A DNA stretch of 64,000 nt from Prosthecobacter sp. GTDB lineage: Bacteria; Verrucomicrobiota; Verrucomicrobiia; Verrucomicrobiales; Verrucomicrobiaceae. Location of the stretch: positions 205,992 through 269,991 of the forward strand of contig JAFMIR010000001.1 in NCBI GenBank assembly GCA_017853885.1, read 5' to 3'. Shown here one piece after another: positions 59,342 through 64,000 of this stretch (position 1 is the first letter of the stretch; each line of letters begins with the position of its first letter). The translations under genes and the position numbers were made by a program. The notes below the pieces were generated by a model. The model searched no databases. It saw only the letters and a program-made list of their open reading frames with translations, and was not told the DNA's origin.

Positions 59342-60538
59342 TCACTTCGTGACTTGCAGTTCCACGTTCTTTGCACCTTCGACAACGTTGAAGCTCCACT
59401 CCCCTGCCCCGGGCTTCTGTTCCTTGGTTGTTACGGTGCCGTCGCCCGTCTCGAGACCGGACACATCCGCAGCACTGTAGCTGATGGTGAGTTTGACCGC
59501 TCCGATCACAGGACCAGTTTTTTCATCGAGTTTGAAGTTTCCGCGCATCACGCGAGCACAAGCCACAGGGGCACTCGGATCTTCTGGCGTAAAGATAACG
59601 CTGCCCCAGCTCACCGGCGTGCCATTGACGCTCACTTTGCCACTGATGGCGGTGCGTTTGGCCGGCTTGAGGAAGCCTTGATTGCGCAGCCAGTCAGTCA
59701 AATGCCCACTCCATGTCCCGAGCACCGGATCACCGAGGTAAAGGCCAACGCCATGCGGCCCGGGTTGGTAAATGTGTAACTCCGCAGGCACCTTGTGCTT
59801 CCGGCAAGCGAGGTAAAACGCCACCGGATTCTCCGCAGGCACGACGGTGTCGTCATCAGTGTGGAAAATGAAGATCGGCGGCGTATGGGCAGTCACCCGC
59901 TGCTCGGTGCTGGTGTGCTTCGCGAGCTCATCGCCGCCATTCGGGCCGAGCAGATTCTTGCGCGAGCCTTTGTGACCATAATCTTCGGTCATCGAGATCA
60001 CTGGATACGTTGGTGCGGCCACGGTGGGGCGAGCACTGACTTGATCGACCGCATCGTTCGTCATGCCCGCAGGCTTTTCGTCGAACATCGTCGCCGCCAT
60101 CGAGGTGAGATGCCCCCCCGCGCTGAAACCAATGATCCCGATGCGCTCAGGGTCAATGCCATACTGTTTTGCATTCGCCCGCACATGCCGAATGGCACGC
60201 TGCACATCGATGAGCTGCGTCGGAAAGTGGTAGTTGTTCGAGCCGAGCCGATAATGCAGCACAAACGCGCTCACGCCGATACCGTTGAACCATTTCGCCA
60301 CCTGAACCCCTTCATGGTCGGCCGCAAGCCCCCCATAGCCTCCGCCCGGGCACACCACAAAGGCGGCACCATTCGCTTTCTCCTTTGCCGCAGGCCACAC
60401 ATACACAAACGGCTGGTCCTTGTCTTCGTTCCCCCTCGCCAAGGGGGCGCCTTGGGGCCATAGCTTCACCTTGGTGGGTTCAGCATGCAGGGTGGAAGTC
60501 AAAAACAGCGCGGCGGCGAAAAGAGAAAGCTTGTTCAT
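59342..60538 (-). CDS. Secreted BD-FAE/acetylesterase-type alpha/beta-hydrolase
   Basis: 398 residues, signal peptide about 1-19. Oxyanion region CPGGGYGG, nucleophile S139 in GFSAGG, acid in HTDDDTVVPAENP and histidine in GPHGVGLY; the catalytic domain ends near 300. Residues ~300-398 are a small beta domain (TAISGKVSVNGTPVSWGSVI) like the carboxypeptidase-regulatory/transthyretin-like tails common in planctomycetal secreted proteins. Likely removes acetyl or feruloyl groups from hemicellulose. It is convergent with ychF (6 bp apart) and divergent from the TIM-barrel gene. Confidence 0.92.
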   Translation of the reverse strand: MNKLSLFAAALFLTSTLHAEPTKVKLWPQGAPLARGNEDKDQPFVYVWPAAKEKANGAAFVVCPGGGYGGLAADHEGVQVAKWFNGIGVSAFVLHYRLGSNNYHFPTQLIDVQRAIRHVRANAKQYGIDPERIGIIGFSAGGHLTSMAATMFDEKPAGMTNDAVDQVSARPTVAAPTYPVISMTEDYGHKGSRKNLLGPNGGDELAKHTSTEQRVTAHTPPIFIFHTDDDTVVPAENPVAFYLACRKHKVPAELHIYQPGPHGVGLYLGDPVLGTWSGHLTDWLRNQGFLKPAKRTAISGKVSVNGTPVSWGSVIFTPEDPSAPVACARVMRGNFKLDEKTGPVIGAVKLTISYSAADVSGLETGDGTVTTKEQKPGAGEWSFNVVEGAKNVELQVTK

Positions 60539-60589
60539 AGTCGGAGAGTTCTGTTAATCCTGCTCTTCCAACCTGTTCTTTCATCCACC

Positions 60590-61510
60590 ATGACCTCCCG
60601 CCGTCATTTTCTCTCCACCAGCCTCGGTGCGTTTACTGTTTCCACTCTGCCGGCCATCGAGCCGATCAAGCGCCCCGGCAAAAGCCGCATGCAGCTCGGT
60701 GTCGCCGCGTATTCGTTCCGCGAATACTTCCAGTGGATGCGCGACAAGGAGCAGAAGCCGAAGGGCGACCGCAAGCAGTGGAGCATCACGGATTTCGTCG
60801 ATTGGTGTGCAGACAACAACGTGCCCGGCGCTGAGCTCACCAGCTACTTTTTCCCGCCGGATGTAAACGAAGCCTACCTGCTCGAATTGAAGCGCCACTG
60901 CTACCTTCGCGGCGTACAGATCGCAGGCACGGCTGTGGGCAACAACTTCGCGCTGCCAAAGGGTGAAAAGCTCAGCGAACAGATCGCCTACACGAAGCAA
61001 TGGATCGACTATGCAGCCGTCATGGGTGCGCCCCACATTCGTGTGTTTGCTGGGCCACAGCCCAAAGAACTCACGGAGGAACAAGCGGTAACGAACTGCC
61101 TCGAAGCCTATCAAGAGTGTCTCGACTATGCAGGCAAAAAGGGTGTGTTCCTAGGCCTCGAAAACCACGGCGGCATCGTCGCCGAGCCGGAAAACCTCAT
61201 CAAGATGGTGCAGGCCGCGAAAAGCCCTTGGGCAGGCATCAACTTCGATAGCGGCAACTTCCACACCGAGGACCCGTATGCCGACCTCGCCAAGATCGCG
61301 CCTTATGCAGTGAATGTTCAGCTCAAGATGGAGATCAGTCGCAAAGGCAGCAAAAAAGGTAAGGCTGAGCCAAGCGATGTGAAACGTTTGATCCAGATCC
61401 TCCGCGAAGCAAACTATCAAGGTTGGTTCACGCTCGAGTTTGAGACCCAAGAAGATCCCTTCGTCAAGGTGCCAGAAATTTGCGACATGCTGCGCCCTCT
61501 GCTGGCGTGA
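60590..61510 (+). CDS. Tat-exported xylose-isomerase-like TIM-barrel protein
   Basis: The ATG at 60590 gives 306 residues with a twin-arginine signal MTSRRHFLSTSLGAFTVS. The rest is an AP_endonuc_2-type barrel: LGVAAYSFREYFQWM, GAELTSYFFPP, VMGAPHIRVFAGP, VFLGLENHGGIVAEP (glutamate/histidine metal ligands), GINFDSGNFHTEDP and WFTLEFETQEDPF. The family covers sugar isomerases and epimerases. An exported sugar epimerase-like protein is a PVC speciality, often beside DUF1080 and Gfo/Idh genes. Confidence 0.92.
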   Translation: MTSRRHFLSTSLGAFTVSTLPAIEPIKRPGKSRMQLGVAAYSFREYFQWMRDKEQKPKGDRKQWSITDFVDWCADNNVPGAELTSYFFPPDVNEAYLLELKRHCYLRGVQIAGTAVGNNFALPKGEKLSEQIAYTKQWIDYAAVMGAPHIRVFAGPQPKELTEEQAVTNCLEAYQECLDYAGKKGVFLGLENHGGIVAEPENLIKMVQAAKSPWAGINFDSGNFHTEDPYADLAKIAPYAVNVQLKMEISRKGSKKGKAEPSDVKRLIQILREANYQGWFTLEFETQEDPFVKVPEICDMLRPLLA

Positions 61511-61514
61511 GGTC

Positions 61515-63056
61515 TTACGCTGCGGTGCCCTTCAGCGGTGCCCTGAAGTCCTTGGCCTTCGGGTTCATGGCCGTGATGCTATTCAGAAACGCGATGGTCA
61601 CACCATCGCCTTCAAATCGGCAGTTTAGCGTATCATGGTGCGGCGTCTCATAGTAGCGCCAGGTGAGCAGCAGTGTCTGCGGGTCCGTCCAGACCGCGCT
61701 GGCGGCTATTTTCGACAACGGTGTTTGCTTCGGCTTACCACCAGAGATCAGCCGCGGAGGCGTGCCGGGAAAAGCCGCCTCGCCGCGATGCCAGTCGTGC
61801 AAACCACACACGATGCGATGCGAGTCCGCAGAGAAGGTGCAGGCATCTTCGTTGAAGTCGAAGGCCACCTCCGCAAGACCCAGATCATTCGCCGCGAGCT
61901 TGAAGCGCCGTTTGAGGGCTGCCTGTGAAGTTTTTAGCCCTGCGGGCCAAGCAAGCTTCAGATGACCCAAACGATTCGAAAGCCCTTTCGCTCCTCCTTC
62001 AGCACGGAAAGCCGGCAAGAGATGCTTCCACACGAGATCGAGCTGGCCCTGCATGTTTTTGTTCTCGCTCGTCATCACGATCACCGCATCCTGCTCAGGC
62101 AGCACGATGGTGAACTGGCCGAACGCCCCATCACCACGGAAGGCCGTGCCCTGACAGCGCCAGAACTGGTAGCCATACCCTTGCAGCCAGTCGTTCTTAG
62201 CCTTCTGACGGTCCGGCTTATCGCCACCGGGTTGCTGAATGTGAAAGCGAGTGGCCTCATCGATCCACGCGGCGGGCAAAAGTTGCCTGCCCTGCCACAC
62301 GCCTTTTTGCAGAAGCAGTTGGCCAAACTTCGCCAACCCCTCCGTCTGGATACTAAGGCCCCAACCACCGGTGGCGATGCCAAGGGGACAGTTTTCCCAG
62401 CGCATACCGGTGATGCCCAGCGGTTCAAAAAGGCGCGGGGTGAGGTAGTCGAGGATGTTCTTTCCCGTTACCTTCTGGACAATCGCTGAGCACATGTAGG
62501 TGGCGGCGCTGTTATACATGAACTTCGTCCCCGGCGGATGCGCGAAGTTCTGCACCAAAAAGGTGCGCACCCAGTTCTCCTCCTTCACCACTGTCTGCGT
62601 GGGCTCTTTTTCATTGCCCGTAGACATCGTTAGCAAGTCCTTCACACGCATCGCAGACAGATTCTCGCTAACCTTTGGCGGCAGATCGTCCGGGAAGAAC
62701 GAGACCACCTTGTCATCCACGCTCATCTTGCCCTCCGCCACGGCAAAGCCCACCGCCGTCGAGGTGAAGCTCTTGCTCATCGAGTACATCGTGTGGACCA
62801 GCTCCGGCCCATACGGTTCCCACCAGCCTTCCGCGATCACTTTGCCATGCCGAAGCACCATCAGGCTGTGCAGCTCAAACTGCTCGCGTGCCGCCGCATC
62901 GAGAAAGGCCTCGATACCCACGCCCGCAACGCCCTCCGCCTCCGGTGTGCTGCGTGGCAGCCCTGCTACTGACGCAGCGAAGGATGGACGAATCCACACG
63001 CCCACCGCGGACAGTGTGGCCTGCTTGAGGAAAAGACGACGTGAAGCGGTCTGCAT
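61515..63056 (-). CDS. Tat-exported serine hydrolase of the class C beta-lactamase family
   Basis: 513 residues. Twin-arginine signal MQTASRRLFLKQATLSAVGV. The penicillin-binding-type active site is S92-M-S-K95 (SxxK), with MYNSAATYM as the Y-x-N equivalent and a GDGAFGQFTIVLPEQ stretch near the third motif. The catalytic domain ends around residue 365. Residues ~380-513 are an additional beta domain typical of esterase-type members. More likely an esterase or peptidase than a resistance enzyme. The stop is 4 bp from the convergent TIM-barrel gene. Confidence 0.92.
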   Translation of the reverse strand: MQTASRRLFLKQATLSAVGVWIRPSFAASVAGLPRSTPEAEGVAGVGIEAFLDAAAREQFELHSLMVLRHGKVIAEGWWEPYGPELVHTMYSMSKSFTSTAVGFAVAEGKMSVDDKVVSFFPDDLPPKVSENLSAMRVKDLLTMSTGNEKEPTQTVVKEENWVRTFLVQNFAHPPGTKFMYNSAATYMCSAIVQKVTGKNILDYLTPRLFEPLGITGMRWENCPLGIATGGWGLSIQTEGLAKFGQLLLQKGVWQGRQLLPAAWIDEATRFHIQQPGGDKPDRQKAKNDWLQGYGYQFWRCQGTAFRGDGAFGQFTIVLPEQDAVIVMTSENKNMQGQLDLVWKHLLPAFRAEGGAKGLSNRLGHLKLAWPAGLKTSQAALKRRFKLAANDLGLAEVAFDFNEDACTFSADSHRIVCGLHDWHRGEAAFPGTPPRLISGGKPKQTPLSKIAASAVWTDPQTLLLTWRYYETPHHDTLNCRFEGDGVTIAFLNSITAMNPKAKDFRAPLKGTAA

Positions 63057-63074
63057 GATCGTGAAATGAAACGA

Positions 63075-63800
63075 TTACTTCGTGGCAGCTTTCTTCATGA
63101 GTTCCGCCGACTCCGTAGCACTGAGCTCCTTCACATAGATGTTCCGCCAGCGAATCTCACCGCCGTGGGTTTGCAGCATGATTGGACCCTTTGCGGGCAG
63201 CGGCTTCGCACGGTCCCAGAAGTTCTCCATCACCGCGCCATCGACCACGACCTTGTCATTCAGCCACACCCACGTCACATCGCCGATCTGGCGGATGCGG
63301 AAGCTATTCCACTCGCCGAATTCTTTATCTGCCAGCACCAGCGGATCGCGCCCTGGCTTGCCCGGCGTGTTGTTGAAAAGACCGCCAGAGCCCAGATGCG
63401 GTTTCCGGTCTGGCTTCTTCGGGTCAAACACTTGCGTCTTGTCCCAGATCTGCACCTGCGGCGTGCCGCGCAAGTAGATGCCACTGTCTGCCTTTGGCAC
63501 TGTCTTGTATTCGATCATGAGTTCGATATCGCCAAACTCCCCGTCCGTCGTCGCATAGCCACCCTCACCATCGTTCACCAGCTCGTCATTCTCCACGCGC
63601 CAGTGCTTAGCGAACTCGTCGCGCATCTTTTTTAGCGCGGCTGCTTTCTTCTCACCTTCCAACTTCACCACGCTGTGTGGATTCAGCCCATACCAACCGG
63701 TCAGGTCTTTGCCATTAAACAAGGCACGGAACCCAGGCGGGGGCTCAGCGTGCAGAAGGACCGCGGAGGTTAAGAAAGTAAGAAGCGTGATCAGTTTCAT
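63075..63800 (-). CDS. Secreted DUF1080 (3-keto-disaccharide hydrolase-like) protein
   Basis: 241 residues, signal peptide about 1-18 (VLLHA-EPP). Complete DUF1080 pattern: FRALFNGKDLTGWYGLNPHS, HWRVENDELVNDGEGGYATT, FGDIELMIEYKTVPKADSGI, YLRGTPQVQIWD, GEWNSFRIRQIGD and GPIMLQTHGGEIRWRNIYV. This is the shortest, single-domain member here and so the best model of the family. It is 18 bp upstream of the beta-lactamase-fold gene on the same strand, so they form an operon. Confidence 0.95.
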   Translation of the reverse strand: MKLITLLTFLTSAVLLHAEPPPGFRALFNGKDLTGWYGLNPHSVVKLEGEKKAAALKKMRDEFAKHWRVENDELVNDGEGGYATTDGEFGDIELMIEYKTVPKADSGIYLRGTPQVQIWDKTQVFDPKKPDRKPHLGSGGLFNNTPGKPGRDPLVLADKEFGEWNSFRIRQIGDVTWVWLNDKVVVDGAVMENFWDRAKPLPAKGPIMLQTHGGEIRWRNIYVKELSATESAELMKKAATK

Positions 63801-63925
63801 GGTGACTCAGCACTTCGCGACCGCGCGGCTGCTTCTTTCACTCCTCCATTGCCCACAGGATGAAAATCCGGCCGCCGGGTTGCCCGCGCTTCAAACCCGT
63901 GCATCATGAGCCACATCTTTGAAAA

Positions 63926-63999
63926 GCACCCGTAGCTCAGTGGACTAGAGCAGCGGATTTCTAATCCGTCGGTCGCAGGTTCGATCCCTGCCGGGTGCG
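63926..63999 (+). tRNA. tRNA-Arg (UCU)
   Basis: 74-nt cloverleaf from GCACCCG to CGGGTGC plus discriminator G. Anticodon TCT lies in loop TTTCTAA, with stem GCGGA/TCCGT, and the T-arm is GCAGG-TTCGATC-CCTGC. One more base (C) follows before the window ends, so an encoded CCA cannot be judged. Confidence 0.95.
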
Positions 64000-64000
64000 C

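Overview
The window reads as chromosomal DNA of a Verrucomicrobiota bacterium, most like Verrucomicrobiaceae/Prosthecobacter-type genomes. This is inferred from gene content: four PSCyt1-DUF1549-DUF1553 cytochrome-type proteins, two giant PVC-type membrane-bound-dehydrogenase/HEAT/cytochrome c proteins, several DUF1080 (3-keto-disaccharide hydrolase-like) proteins, a DUF1501 protein, a sulfatase and many Tat or lipoprotein signals. These families mark polysaccharide-degrading planctomycetes and verrucomicrobia. No phage, insertion sequence, CRISPR array or replication origin was seen.

Layout. 1-10.1 kb: 5' part of a sulfatase, a Sel1-repeat protein, a DUF116-polyprenyl synthase fusion, two DUF1549/DUF1553 proteins and a small lipoprotein. 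10.1-14.5 kb: GlgE maltosyltransferase, divergent from a receiver/metallo-beta-lactamase fusion, then a zinc/manganese-type binding lipoprotein. 14.6-18.6 kb: a decayed gene, a DUF1080-like protein coupled to a lipase-like lipoprotein, and another hydrolase. 18.6-28.7 kb: tRNA-guanine transglycosylase with a truncated methyltransferase-like tail, an adenylate-kinase-like protein, a 1363-residue DUF1080/dehydrogenase/LamG/cytochrome protein, a DPP-IV-type peptidase and a Nif3-like protein. 28.8-33.1 kb: a tightly overlapped seven-gene minus-strand operon (FeS photolyase, TspO, SDR, lipocalin, SOUL, DUF2256, DUF3253) that looks like a light/porphyrin stress module. 33.1-34.4 kb: a DUF1080 protein and initiator tRNA-Met, each with a hairpin terminator. 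34.6-42.8 kb: a five-gene plus-strand operon (GntR/FadR regulator with its own palindromic operator, cytochrome/DUF1549/DUF1553, DUF1501, a second DUF1549/DUF1553, SDR), the best candidate for an undescribed regulated catabolic system. 42.9-49.2 kb: an NPCBM/dehydrogenase/HEAT/cytochrome giant, a BrnT-like/CopG toxin-antitoxin pair behind a glyoxalase-fold gene, and a glycine-rich secreted protein. 49.7-53.6 kb: Gfo/Idh/MocA oxidoreductase, pgsA, RidA, glmM. 54.2-58.2 kb: methyltransferase, polysaccharide deacetylase, LpxL-like acyltransferase and a halogenase-type flavoprotein. 58.2-64 kb: ychF, an esterase, a TIM-barrel isomerase-like protein, a beta-lactamase-fold protein, a DUF1080 protein and tRNA-Arg(UCU).

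The most unusual sequence-level signal is a family of five short tracts with 9-bp periodicity (unit roughly GTCNGATCN) lying in frame inside the large cytochrome-type genes. Two of them sit at the same loop of two paralogues.
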